Of a DNA stretch of 64,000 nucleotides, positions 1-9,992 are shown piece by piece; positions within the stretch are counted from its first letter, which is position 1; the number at the start of each line of letters is the position of its first letter. The translations under genes were made by a program, and so were the position numbers. The stretch comes from Vampirovibrio chlorellavorus. GTDB lineage: Bacteria; Cyanobacteriota; Vampirovibrionia; Vampirovibrionales; Vampirovibrionaceae. The notes beneath the pieces are model-generated. The model was not told the DNA's origin and ran no database searches. It saw only the letters and a list, made by a program, of their open reading frames with translations. The stretch spans positions 1 to 64,000 of the forward strand of contig LAPX01000002.1 in the NCBI GenBank assembly GCA_001858525.1, written 5' to 3'.

Positions 1-60
1 CAAACAATACTGGTACTTGGGATTAGCTTGGCTCGAACTTAAAAAACTTACGGGATAAGC

Positions 61-1671
61 TCAAGGTAAAATAGGCAAACCAAGCTCTTTGAGAAACTTA
101 TTATGTTCTTCGGTGGCCGCAATGATTTTCTTTTGTAATGATGTCAGTTCGGTATGCACTGCATCTAAATCAACCTCATTTTCAGGTTCCGCAGTGCTGA
201 TGTAGCGTGAAATGTTTAGGTTATAATTGTTCTTTTCAACAATTTCCTCAATAGAAACACGTTTAGAATAACGGTCTTCGTCGTTGCGGAATTGGTAGGT
301 CGAGATAATCTTTTCAATGTGCTTGGGGAGAAGCTGGTTTTGTCTTTTGCCCTTTTCAAAATGCTCGCTGGCATTGATGAACAGAACATCATCCGGCTTT
401 TTACATTTTTTCAGCACCAAAATACAGACAGGAATGCCGGTGGAGTAAAAGAGGTTGGCAGGTAAACCAATAACTGTATCAATATGCCCATCATCCAGTA
501 ATTTTTTACGGATTTTCTCTTCCGCGCCGCCACGGAATAGAACCCCGTGTGGCAGAATAATTGCCATCGTGCCTTCAGGCTTGAGATAATGAAAACCATG
601 TAGTAAGAATGCAAAATCAGCAGCCGATTTGGGGGCCAAACCATGGCTTTTAAAACGTACATCCTCCGCCATAGTGTCCGACGGTTCCCAGCGGTAACTA
701 AAGGGTGGATTCGCCACAATGGCGTCAAAACAGGGCTTCTTAGCGGGATTTGCTTCCCGTAACATGTCCCAGTCGTTTTTCAGTGTATCGCCGTGATAAA
801 TCTCAAATTCCGAATCCTTCATGCCGTGCAGCAGCATGTTCATACGTGCCAGGTTATAGGTGGTAATGTTGCTTTCCTGGCCGTAGATTTTACCGATTGT
901 CCCACCATGTTCCTTCAGTTGCTTCCGCACATTCAGCAACAATGAGCCAGATCCACAGGCGAAGTCCAAAATGCTGTCCATATGATTCTTCGTGCCGGAA
1001 GCAGGATCCTGACTATCCAGCGTGACAATGGCGGATAAAATGCTGGAAATTTGCTGCGGGGTGTAAAACTCACCGGCTTTTTTGCCAGATCCAGCGGCAA
1101 ACTGGCCAATGAGATACTCATAGGCATCGCCCAGCGTATCTTTGTCCGTTGAGAATTTTGAAAGCCCGTAGGCAATCTTTTCAATGATCTTGCAAAGCAT
1201 GGCGTTACGGTCAGCGTAAGTTTTACCCAGCTTTTCAGAAGCGAGATTGATCTCGGAAAATAGCCCTTGAAAAGTGCTGGCAAACGATTCGTTCTCGATG
1301 AACTTGAAACCATCCTGAAGCGTGCCTAATAGCTCCCCGTGCTGTCTACGGGCCATTTCGGCAATGTTGCCCCAGAGATGATCCGGCTTGATGACATAAT
1401 GCGTACGGCGGCGCATCAGGTCTTCAAACGCTTTGACATCTCCCGGATTCTCTTCATACCAGCGCTGGAGCGGTGTGGTGTGACCATTGGGCGCAGGATA
1501 CTCCTTGCCTAATTCTTTTTGGGCAGCTGCTTCATAATTGTCAGACAGGTAGCGCAAGAAGAGGAATGACAGCATGTAATCGCGGAAGTCATCCGCGTTC
1601 ATGGCCCCACGCAGTTGATCAGCAAGCGTCCAAAGGACTTTCCCTAATTCTTTTTGTGATTCTTCGGTCAT
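61..1671 (-). CDS. hsdM: Type I restriction-modification system DNA methyltransferase subunit (HsdM)
   Basis: 536 aa ORF; N6-adenine MTase motif IV 'VANPPFSYRW', SAM-binding region 'ILDFACGSGSLL', 'GEFYTPQQISSIL' typical of HsdM; next to hsdS and hsdR. Confidence 0.97.
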   Translation of the reverse strand: MTEESQKELGKVLWTLADQLRGAMNADDFRDYMLSFLFLRYLSDNYEAAAQKELGKEYPAPNGHTTPLQRWYEENPGDVKAFEDLMRRRTHYVIKPDHLWGNIAEMARRQHGELLGTLQDGFKFIENESFASTFQGLFSEINLASEKLGKTYADRNAMLCKIIEKIAYGLSKFSTDKDTLGDAYEYLIGQFAAGSGKKAGEFYTPQQISSILSAIVTLDSQDPASGTKNHMDSILDFACGSGSLLLNVRKQLKEHGGTIGKIYGQESNITTYNLARMNMLLHGMKDSEFEIYHGDTLKNDWDMLREANPAKKPCFDAIVANPPFSYRWEPSDTMAEDVRFKSHGLAPKSAADFAFLLHGFHYLKPEGTMAIILPHGVLFRGGAEEKIRKKLLDDGHIDTVIGLPANLFYSTGIPVCILVLKKCKKPDDVLFINASEHFEKGKRQNQLLPKHIEKIISTYQFRNDEDRYSKRVSIEEIVEKNNYNLNISRYISTAEPENEVDLDAVHTELTSLQKKIIAATEEHNKFLKELGLPILP

Positions 1672-1685
1672 GGTGTTGCTGTCTC

Positions 1686-1898
1686 CTACTGAGGGGCTAT
1701 TTCTGGCAATTCAAAGCGGTAACGCTCTATAAACGTGGCATAAATTTTCTTAAACAGTGTCTTGGTGTCATCAGCCATTGCCTTGAGATTTATAAAGGCA
1801 AACAGCAATACAAAGTCGTGATCTTTCAAATCGTCTCGGATACGGGATGCTAACCGGCTCAGTGTTTTGTATTGATGGATTTTGGGCTTGCCACTCAT
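1686..1898 (-). CDS. Small uncharacterised protein (70 aa) in the type I RM operon
   Basis: ORF begins with an ATGA overlap with the hsdS stop (ATG 1898-1896, TGA 1897-1895) and ends 14 nt before the hsdM start. Confidence 0.7.
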   Translation of the reverse strand: MSGKPKIHQYKTLSRLASRIRDDLKDHDFVLLFAFINLKAMADDTKTLFKKIYATFIERYRFELPEIAPQ

Positions 1899-3217
1899 GC
1901 CTGCGCCTCATTGATGGCGGGGAAGAGCTGCTGCATAAGCCCCTTTTTGTGCTCTTTCAGCACATCAATCTTATGGCTTTGCGCTGCGATGAGATCATCA
2001 AGGGAAGATAAGCAATCCGCAATTTTTTGTTGTTCTGATAAACTATAGCGACTTTTTTTGTCAGTAGGAATTGGAACTGGTAATGAAGCATACTCACTAC
2101 CATTTATTCCTGGCTGACCACTACGTGCAGACGTTATGTTAACCCACTTCCAATATTGTCTTGTAGAAAGAAAGTTAAATAAGAAGGTAGAGTCTAGCTT
2201 TGTTGGTGCTGGTCTAACTCTAATGAGAAACCCGGCAAAAACCAGTTTGCCATCTTCCTCCCTATATTTGTAAGACTTTCCTACACTTGCCCCTGTTCGA
2301 GCAAGCACAATATCGCCATTCTGTAGAAAGTGTTTGCCTGTTGCTTCAATCGCAACAGAAACCTTATTTGAGGACAAAAACCGTCCTTCTTCAGATATAT
2401 CAGTAATTCTTAAGTATGTAGGTAAGTTTTTTGAATAGGGAACGGCAGGTTCATTCACACCGTATTCAGGAAAATTAATTAAAAGTTCTCCTAACTCCTT
2501 CTTTTCCCAATCCCCCGCAGCCTGAAACTCAGGGAAGCGCAGCTTGGGCGCCGTTTCGCCTTCGGCGGGGAAGAGTCGTTGCATGAGCCCTTTTTTATAA
2601 GTCTTCAGGGTTTCGAGTTTCCCCCTCTCCGCTTCGATAAGCTCGTCGAGGGAGGATAGGCAATCGGCGATTTTTTGCTGTTCCTTGATTATTGTCGGTA
2701 GTGGGATAAAAAAAGATCGAACTTGGGCAAAATTTAAACCTTGTCTATTTCCACCTGCCTGAAATCCATCAATTTGTTTCTGACCATGCTCTGACAGCAA
2801 AAATTGGTTTAGCAACTCAGGCAGTAGCTCATTAGACTTTACTCGAATGATACACACATGCTGGTTGACGTTGCCACCTACAATTTTTTCCTCTGCTATA
2901 GCACTTCGGCCTATAGACGCACCTGTGATATTTAATAAAACATCTTTACTTTTTATTTCAGTAGCAGAAAAAGATGAATGTGTCTCCTCGTCAATGTAGG
3001 CTACATCATTAAGTAATAGTTTCCCCCATCCGACATTTTGGCTTCTAATAAAAGGCCGGCCCTTGGTTTTATAATTTTTGTCACCCCCAGTTGGAGTAAT
3101 GCCACTTCCTACTTTTGTTACTTTAGAAGTAAGTAAACATCGCTCCCAATCCCCCGAATCCCGAAACTCAGGGAAGCGCAGCTTGGGCTGCAAGCCTTGT
3201 GGGGTTTGGCGGCTCAC
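1895..3217 (-). CDS. hsdS: Type I restriction-modification specificity subunit (HsdS), likely GTG start
   Basis: Two half-repeats with 'LRFPEF..GDWE' and 'QQKIADCLSSLDELI' conserved regions. The listed ATG (3274) lies inside fic; a GTG at 3217 follows the fic TAG by 1 nt, with GAGGA upstream. Confidence 0.93.
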   Translation of the reverse strand: MSRQTPQGLQPKLRFPEFRDSGDWERCLLTSKVTKVGSGITPTGGDKNYKTKGRPFIRSQNVGWGKLLLNDVAYIDEETHSSFSATEIKSKDVLLNITGASIGRSAIAEEKIVGGNVNQHVCIIRVKSNELLPELLNQFLLSEHGQKQIDGFQAGGNRQGLNFAQVRSFFIPLPTIIKEQQKIADCLSSLDELIEAERGKLETLKTYKKGLMQRLFPAEGETAPKLRFPEFQAAGDWEKKELGELLINFPEYGVNEPAVPYSKNLPTYLRITDISEEGRFLSSNKVSVAIEATGKHFLQNGDIVLARTGASVGKSYKYREEDGKLVFAGFLIRVRPAPTKLDSTFLFNFLSTRQYWKWVNITSARSGQPGINGSEYASLPVPIPTDKKSRYSLSEQQKIADCLSSLDDLIAAQSHKIDVLKEHKKGLMQQLFPAINEAQA

Positions 3218-3218
3218 G

Positions 3219-3824
3219 CTATAATTCCTCAGTCCTGAATTCACTATAGCCTTCGTAGTAATAGCTAATGTCAATGCCTTTCATAAACAATTGCCGGTCG
3301 TTTATTTGAGCGGTCAGCGCTGCTTCTAGCAGAACCTTTATTTCTACGTCTTTCACCACGCTACGCTCCATGGCGGAAAGATACGCCTCTTTATCCACGG
3401 CATTCCAGTCTATAACCTGCTGTAGTTCTTTTTTTAGCATCAAGTCCAGCCAGATGCGTGTGGCACGCCCATTCCCCTCCCGGAAAGGATGAGCGATATT
3501 CATCTCTACATATTTTTCAATAATTTCATTGAAGGAGTTTTGCGGCATAGCACTGACATGCGCCAATGCCTGTTCCAGATACATCACTGGCACAAAACGA
3601 AAATTGCCTTTGGCAATATTCACCTCGCGCAGTTTCCCTGCAAACGCGTAAATATCTGCAAACAGATAAACATGTATCTGTGCCAGGCCTGCGAAGGTTC
3701 CGACCTCAATGTGGTTTATGTCGCCACTCTCAAACAACTGCTTGGCTTTTTGTTTGCTAAGCCTTTCTTCTTCCCGGTTCAGCTCAAGCTGGTTGGTCAA
3801 GTTTAATTTGTTGGGCAAAACCAT
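3219..3824 (-). CDS. Fic/DOC family protein (putative AMPylase)
   Basis: Canonical Fic core 'HPFREGNGRATR'; C-terminal 'SYYYEG' matches the (S/T)xxxE(G/N) inhibitory motif. Confidence 0.94.
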   Translation of the reverse strand: MVLPNKLNLTNQLELNREEERLSKQKAKQLFESGDINHIEVGTFAGLAQIHVYLFADIYAFAGKLREVNIAKGNFRFVPVMYLEQALAHVSAMPQNSFNEIIEKYVEMNIAHPFREGNGRATRIWLDLMLKKELQQVIDWNAVDKEAYLSAMERSVVKDVEIKVLLEAALTAQINDRQLFMKGIDISYYYEGYSEFRTEEL

Positions 3825-3839
3825 GCTGCCCTCCTTAAG

Positions 3840-6806
3840 CTATTTTTCATACGCATTCAACCCCGAAATTTCCCGCCCTTGGGCTCGCTTGTGCAGCAAC
3901 GGGGCCAGGTCTTCCACCAGTGCCAGCTCTTTTTGGGTGCGGGCTTTCCAACCCAGCCCCAGTGGTGACAGCAGTTCGCTGAGCTGATCACCATCAAAAA
4001 TCATCCGCCGCATGATGCCATCCACAAAAACTTGCAGGCTGGCAACGGCCAGTCCATGCTTTTCGGCAATGGCGGCCAGCTCCTTGGCGTTTTTTTCGTT
4101 CTTAAAGGTAGCGTACCCTTTGTGGATCTCGTTCTCATCCAAGCCTTCACCCACCTTTAGGGTGTTGATGTAATCGGCAATATCATCCCGTTCATCCATA
4201 AATTTGGCATCGGACTGAATGAGCCCGATCAACTGTTCTCGGCTGAGGTTGAGCTTACCCGGCTTTTGATTGGAGTAGTCCGCAATGAGCTTCATAATAT
4301 AGTCATAATCAATCACATCCGAGGCAAAAAGCACGAACTCAAAATCCAGTTGCTGCACGTCTGTAGAAACGTCTTCACTGCCTTTATCCTGAAGGGCTTT
4401 CAGATCTTTGGCGGTATCCAGATACATTCCCTTAAAGCCCAGTAGCTGCTCATGGGGGATGATTTGTTCAATGGCCTGCTTTTGCGCTTGATCCAGGTCG
4501 GTATATTGATCAAGCTGGGTTTTCAGTCGCTGGACTTCTTTAAACAGGTTCACAAACGTACTTTGGGCAATATCGCCCTTCAGGTTTGCCACGGCTTCCG
4601 GCTTGCTATCCAACCCTTCTGACTGCATAAAGTGATTAAGTTTCTGGACGGCATCATCCAGTTTTTCAATCACTATGGGCGCTTTGTCCACCAACCAGAT
4701 TTCCCGGGCCTGCTCTGCTTTGGCACCGGAGAATAAAGCGATGGCCTCATTAACGGCGTCTTGCTGTTGGCGGAAGTCCAGAATATTGCCATAAGGCTTG
4801 GTATCATTCAGCACCCGGTTGGTGCGGGAAAACGCCTGAATTAACCCATGATGCTTGAGGTTTTTATCCACGTACAAGGTGTTCAGGTATTTGGAATCAA
4901 AGCCGGTCAGCAGCATATCCACCACAATCACGATATCAATCTTGTGCTCGTGCTTTAAATCCTGATTTGGATATTGCTGGTCTTTAATTCGCTTTTGCAC
5001 ATCCTGATAATAGAGATCGAATTCATTAATACTGTGGTTGGTTTTGTAGCGTTTGTTGTAGTCGTCAATAATCGCTTTTAGCGCCGCCTTCTTTTCTTCA
5101 GGGTCTTTTTTGTTGTCTTCTTTCTCTTGCGGCAAATCTTCCTGAATTTGCAGCACATCCTTATTCCCCTCTGCTGGTGGAGAAAAGACGCAAACGATAT
5201 TCAGCGGCTTAAAGTCTGGATTATCGACAACCCGTTTTTGCTGAAGGATTTTGAATTGTTCGTAATATTCAATGGCATCGTTAATGGAGGCCGTAGCCAG
5301 CACGGCGTTGAATTTTCGCCATGCGGTGGCAGTGTCATGTTTTTCCAGGATGGCCTCTATAATGGCCTTTTTGGCCAATGATTCACCCGGCTTCAGCTTA
5401 CTGCCTTCAGGTTTATAGTAATCAATGTGAAATTTCAGAACGTTACGATCATGAATGGCATGGGTAATGGTGTAGGCGTGAAGCTCCTGCTGGAAGATGT
5501 CTTGCGTGGTTTTGCAGGTTTTCTGATCGCCTTCGATTTGTTTATAAGTCGCGTTCTGATCAAAAATGGGGGTCCCCGTAAAGCCAAATAATTGGGCATT
5601 CGGAAAGAATTCTTTGATAGCCTTGTGGTTGTCGCCAAATTGCGAGCGGTGGCACTCATCAAAAATAAAAACAATACGTTGATTGCTCAACGACTTTAAA
5701 CGCTCTTTGTAATTGCGTTTGTTGGTATCGTCCAGGGCCAGCCCTAATTTTTGAATGGTGGTAACAATCACTTTATCGGCTTTATTGTCAGAGAGGAGGC
5801 GTTGCACCAATTTTTCTGTATTGGTGTTTTCTTCTACGCAGTTTTCCTGAAAGCGGTTAAACTCTTCTCTGGTTTGGCGGTCAAGGTCTTTGCGATCCAC
5901 CACAAACAGGCATTTTTCAATATCGGGATTATCCTTGAGAAGGGTGGAGGCTTTGAATGAGGTGAGGGTTTTTCCACTGCCTGTGGTATGCCAGATATAA
6001 CCATTGCCACAGCGTTGATGAATGGAGTCTACAATCGCCTTAACCGCATAAATCTGGTAAGGCCGCATCATTAAAAGTTTTTGCTCGCTGGCCACCAAAA
6101 CCATGTACTTACTAATCATTTGGGCCAATGTGCATTTCGCCAGAAAACTCTCGGCAAAACTGCCAAGTTCGGTAATTTTTGTGTTGTCTTCAGAAGCAAA
6201 CTGATAGACCGGTAAAAAGCGCTCGTCCGCGTCAAAACTGAAATGTCGTGCGTTGTTGTTGGCAAAGTAGTAGGTATTGCTTCGATTGCTCACCACAAAT
6301 AATTGCAAGAAGCACAACAGCGTTTTGCTATAACCATTTCCAGCATCATTTTTATAGTCAACAATTTGTTGCATCGCCCGGCGTGGACTGATGGACAGCA
6401 TTTTCAACTCAATTTGAACAACGGGGATGCCATTAATGAGCAAAAGCACGTCATAGCGGTGATGGCTGTTATCGGTATTGATGCGAAGCTGGTTTACAAC
6501 CTCAAAAGTGTTTTTACACCATTCTTTAATATTGACCAGCGTGTAGTTTAACGGTGTTCCGTCATCGCGCTCAAAGCTATTAATCTCACGCAATATGCGC
6601 GCGGATGTAAAGACGTCTGGGGTAATTATTTCCTCTAAAAGGCGTGAAAATTCATTCTCTGATAAGCGAACACGGTTTAAATCCTCAAACTTTTCCCGAA
6701 AATTCGCTTCTAAAGAGGCTCTGTCACGAATATCAGAGCGGTAGGCGTATTTGAGATCAGTCAGCTTTTCAATGAGATGGTTTTCAATTTTCTGCTCACT
6801 AATCAT
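3840..6806 (-). CDS. hsdR: Type I restriction endonuclease subunit R (HsdR)
   Basis: 988 aa; Walker A 'TTGSGKTLTSF', 'FIFDECHRSQFG', 'LFGFTGTPIF', 'DMLLTGFDS' SF2 translocase motifs; N-terminal nuclease region 'IELK'. Confidence 0.97.
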   Translation of the reverse strand: MISEQKIENHLIEKLTDLKYAYRSDIRDRASLEANFREKFEDLNRVRLSENEFSRLLEEIITPDVFTSARILREINSFERDDGTPLNYTLVNIKEWCKNTFEVVNQLRINTDNSHHRYDVLLLINGIPVVQIELKMLSISPRRAMQQIVDYKNDAGNGYSKTLLCFLQLFVVSNRSNTYYFANNNARHFSFDADERFLPVYQFASEDNTKITELGSFAESFLAKCTLAQMISKYMVLVASEQKLLMMRPYQIYAVKAIVDSIHQRCGNGYIWHTTGSGKTLTSFKASTLLKDNPDIEKCLFVVDRKDLDRQTREEFNRFQENCVEENTNTEKLVQRLLSDNKADKVIVTTIQKLGLALDDTNKRNYKERLKSLSNQRIVFIFDECHRSQFGDNHKAIKEFFPNAQLFGFTGTPIFDQNATYKQIEGDQKTCKTTQDIFQQELHAYTITHAIHDRNVLKFHIDYYKPEGSKLKPGESLAKKAIIEAILEKHDTATAWRKFNAVLATASINDAIEYYEQFKILQQKRVVDNPDFKPLNIVCVFSPPAEGNKDVLQIQEDLPQEKEDNKKDPEEKKAALKAIIDDYNKRYKTNHSINEFDLYYQDVQKRIKDQQYPNQDLKHEHKIDIVIVVDMLLTGFDSKYLNTLYVDKNLKHHGLIQAFSRTNRVLNDTKPYGNILDFRQQQDAVNEAIALFSGAKAEQAREIWLVDKAPIVIEKLDDAVQKLNHFMQSEGLDSKPEAVANLKGDIAQSTFVNLFKEVQRLKTQLDQYTDLDQAQKQAIEQIIPHEQLLGFKGMYLDTAKDLKALQDKGSEDVSTDVQQLDFEFVLFASDVIDYDYIMKLIADYSNQKPGKLNLSREQLIGLIQSDAKFMDERDDIADYINTLKVGEGLDENEIHKGYATFKNEKNAKELAAIAEKHGLAVASLQVFVDGIMRRMIFDGDQLSELLSPLGLGWKARTQKELALVEDLAPLLHKRAQGREISGLNAYEK

Positions 6807-7152
6807 ACTTACCTACCTCTGACTTTGCCCTTTGTTCTTGCTCTTGAATCCAGGCATCAATTTCAACCTTTCGAAACTATTGAGTACCACCAAGCTCAAA
6901 CCCTAGTAGCTTAGCACTAGGAGTAACTGAGTAGGTGGTTTCCCAGTTGATTCTAGACAATGGATAGGCCACAAATAATAAGTAGTTCAGCATAACCCCT
7001 CTCATTACGAGTAACAATTTTAATGCTTACTTACAAAGAGACACGGTCATACTAGAGCCAAAATATAAGATTGAGAACTCCTTATACTCATTACGATCCA
7101 CACTAGAAGCAGAATTCGTATTAGGTGTAAGAATTAAATCTAAATAAAAGCA

Positions 7153-7235
7153 TGCCCCTGGCCAGACTCGAACTGGCACGATATTGCTATCAACGGATTT
7201 TAAGTCCGCAGCGTCTACCATTCCGCCACAAGGGC
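7153..7235 (-). tRNA. tRNA-Leu(UAA)
   Basis: Reverse complement GCCCTTGTGGCGGAATGGTAGACGC...ACTTAAAATC...GGTTCGAGTCTGGCCAGGGGCA-like cloverleaf; acceptor GCCCTTG/CAGGGGC, anticodon TAA, discriminator A, CCA not encoded. Confidence 0.93.
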
Positions 7236-7425
7236 ACGCTTCTGCTTTATCCTAACAAAAGCCGTCTCTCTTGCACAGTCCTTCGCCAAAAATCTTTCAA
7301 CACCCTGGCGCCGCCTCGCATCTTTGAGTTTTCCAACTTAAGAAAGCCCAACCCGTTCTAAGGCCAGCAATCTATCCAGAAATCTACAATGTATAATGGG
7401 ATATCGATTGGCAAGAGGGGCTTCC

Positions 7426-8373
7426 ATGCGCACTTTATTTCCGGAAATCGAACCATACAACCATTTTTACCTGCCAGTGTCCGAGGGGCATACCCTGTAC
7501 GTGGAAGAAGTGGGTAACCCCCAGGGACAACCCGCCCTGTTTCTGCACGGCGGCCCCGGTGCGGGCATTTCCACCAACCACCGCCGCCTCTTCGATCCGG
7601 CCCACTACCGCATTATTCTGTTTGATCAACGGGGAGCGGGGAAAAGCCGCCCCCACGCCTCCCTGGAGCACAACACCACCTGGGATCTGGTGGCCGATAT
7701 CGAGGCCATCCGGACGCATTTGAGTATTGAGCAGTGGCTGGTCTTTGGGGGCTCATGGGGGAGTACCCTGTCTTTGGCCTATGCCCAAACCCACCCGGCG
7801 CGGGTCTCGCATCTGGTGCTTCGGGGCATCTTCCTGTGTCGACCGGAAGAAATTGAGTGGTTCTATCAGCAAGGCACCAGCTGGATTTTTCCCGAATTCT
7901 GGGCCGAGTATCTCAAGCCTGTGCCGCCGGAGAAGCGGGAAACCATGGTGCAAAGCTACTACGAGCTACTGACAAGCCCCAGTGAACACACTCGTCTGGA
8001 AGCGGCCAAAGCCTGGAGCAAGTGGGAAGGGGCCACCTGCAAGCTTAAGCCCGACCCCACGGTGATTGATCACTTCGAAGAAGCCCATCACGCCTTATCC
8101 ATGGCCCGTATTGAATGCCATTACTTTATTCATAACTGCTGGCTACAGCCAAACCAACTGCTACAAAACGCTCCGAAAATTGCCCACATCCCCACCTGGA
8201 TTATCCACGGGCGCTACGATGTGGTTTGTCCGGCCCAAAATGCCTATGAACTGAGTCAAGTCTTGCCCAATGCGGAACTCCGCATTATCGCCGATGCCGG
8301 GCACGCCTACGATGAGCCGGGTATTCTGGACGCCTTGCTGGAAGCCACCGAGCAATGTAAGCGGAACAACTAG
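7426..8373 (+). CDS. pip: Proline iminopeptidase (alpha/beta hydrolase)
   Basis: 'LFLHGGPGAG', 'FDQRGAGKSRPHA', nucleophile elbow 'GGSWGSTL'; internal ATG at 7426 (MRTLFPEIEPY) preferred over 7396. Confidence 0.93.
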   Translation: MRTLFPEIEPYNHFYLPVSEGHTLYVEEVGNPQGQPALFLHGGPGAGISTNHRRLFDPAHYRIILFDQRGAGKSRPHASLEHNTTWDLVADIEAIRTHLSIEQWLVFGGSWGSTLSLAYAQTHPARVSHLVLRGIFLCRPEEIEWFYQQGTSWIFPEFWAEYLKPVPPEKRETMVQSYYELLTSPSEHTRLEAAKAWSKWEGATCKLKPDPTVIDHFEEAHHALSMARIECHYFIHNCWLQPNQLLQNAPKIAHIPTWIIHGRYDVVCPAQNAYELSQVLPNAELRIIADAGHAYDEPGILDALLEATEQCKRNN

Positions 8374-8401
8374 CCGGTTCGGCTTTCGCTTGGGGCTTCG
8401 A

Positions 8402-8971
8402 TTACTTTACCAGGGCCTGAATGGCTCGAAATTGCGGATGTTCGCAATGGCCCAGCAATTCAAACAAAGCCGCTTCCACCGTGGAAGGGATTATCCCGGC
8501 CTGAGTCATCCGGGCAATGCCCGCTTTGTGGTTGTGTTTAGCCCGAGATTGAACCGCATCGGTGATCAGGTGAACCTGATAGCCTCGCTCCAGAAGCTGA
8601 TGGGCCGTTTGGTTGACACAAATATGCGTTTCCAACCCGCATAAAATAACCTGCTTCCGTTCCAGGCTATTTATAAACGCCAGAATATCGGGCGACTCCC
8701 CGCAACCAAAGGCAGTTTTCTCAAAAGTGGCCGCTTCCACCGGCAAGTGACTGAGTAATTCGGCGGCGGTATGTCCCAATTTATGGGGGACCTGCTCGCT
8801 CACCACCATGGGAACGTTCAGCAGGTCACAGGTTTGGATCAGGGTGGCAATGGCAGCCGTAAGACGCTCAGGATGGCTCATGGCAGGCAGCAGCTTTTCC
8901 TGCACATCCACCACCAGTAACAAACTATTATTGGCGTCCAGAAGATGACTGCTTGAATGAATGTCCATCAC
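8402..8971 (-). CDS. Isochorismatase family cysteine hydrolase
   Basis: 'LLLVVDVQEKLLPAM', 'VILCGLETHICVNQTA' motif. Confidence 0.92.
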   Translation of the reverse strand: MMDIHSSSHLLDANNSLLLVVDVQEKLLPAMSHPERLTAAIATLIQTCDLLNVPMVVSEQVPHKLGHTAAELLSHLPVEAATFEKTAFGCGESPDILAFINSLERKQVILCGLETHICVNQTAHQLLERGYQVHLITDAVQSRAKHNHKAGIARMTQAGIIPSTVEAALFELLGHCEHPQFRAIQALVK

Positions 8972-8994
8972 GATCCCCCTCGGTTAGGTCTGGC

Positions 8995-9504
8995 TTATTG
9001 TTTCAACACATCCTGAATAGACTGAACAAATTCCGCCGCCGTTTTGGGTCGGGGTGGATTGGTTTGGGTAAACGTGTCCACCTGAACGCGTTTTTGATCG
9101 GGCAAAACCACATAAAAGGTCGGATACCCAGGCGCCCCAAACTCGGACATCAGTTTTTGCTCCGCCTGACCATTGTCCGGGGCAATGCGCACGTGGGGAT
9201 AATTTTTCACAAAAGTCTGCATTGCCGGTCTTGAGAGGACCTCGGCGGCAAAATCTTTGCAATGCGGGCACCAGGTGGCGTAAAAGTAGAGCAAAATAGG
9301 CTGACGGGTCTTGGCCTGAATGCTGAGCGCTTTTTGATACCCATTGGCATCCTCAAACCAGCTCTCAAAACTACGGGCAACCTCTTCCTGCACGCTCAGC
9401 GACCGGTAAATGGCCACCCCACCCAGCGCCATAATCAGTAAAACCAGCCCAATCAATAAGCCATTAATTAAAGACAATCCTGTAAAACGCCCTTTGGGTA
9501 ACAT
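8995..9504 (-). CDS. Membrane-anchored thioredoxin-like protein
   Basis: N-terminal TM segment and 'LYFYATWCPHCKDF' active site. Confidence 0.88.
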   Translation of the reverse strand: MLPKGRFTGLSLINGLLIGLVLLIMALGGVAIYRSLSVQEEVARSFESWFEDANGYQKALSIQAKTRQPILLYFYATWCPHCKDFAAEVLSRPAMQTFVKNYPHVRIAPDNGQAEQKLMSEFGAPGYPTFYVVLPDQKRVQVDTFTQTNPPRPKTAAEFVQSIQDVLKQ

Positions 9505-9575
9505 GCCTGGCTCTCCCGCCCGAAGTCAATCACAACGTTGACATCACCATTTTTATTATGACACAACCCAGTTGA

Positions 9576-9848
9576 CTAAATGGTTTTGACCACCACATCA
9601 CCCGTGATACGGCACTGACAGGACAGTCGATCGTTGGCCGAAAGATAAAACACAGCCTCTTCCACCACGGACTTGGGGCACACGTTTTCCGATCCTTCCT
9701 GAATAGTCACAATGCAGTTACAGCAAGCACCCATTCCCCCACAACGGTCGTGTACGCTAACGTTGACCAGATGGGCTGCTTCCCGCAGGGTGGTTTCACT
9801 GTCAATCTCAATGGATTGTCCACTGGGTAAAAAAGTGACTTTGGGCAT
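9576..9848 (-). CDS. 2Fe-2S ferredoxin
   Basis: 'RCGGMGACCNC...LSCQC' (CX5CX2C...C). Confidence 0.88.
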   Translation of the reverse strand: MPKVTFLPSGQSIEIDSETTLREAAHLVNVSVHDRCGGMGACCNCIVTIQEGSENVCPKSVVEEAVFYLSANDRLSCQCRITGDVVVKTI

Positions 9849-9992
9849 GATGCGCTTTCCTGAACTCTCTCAATGCGGGCAGACTTCACGGTGAGGCCAT
9901 CGAAGGGTGCCATTTCTCTATGATACATCGTAAACAGCGGTCCGCGATCAAGCAAACGCCCCACACTGAATCAGCCCCCTATCCGGAGATTT

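Noticed and set aside
61-6806. A wider defence island around the RM operon
   Set aside because: Beyond hsdR/M/S, fic and the 70-aa ORF, no further recognisable defence genes, integrase or transposase were found nearby; the left flank is outside the window.
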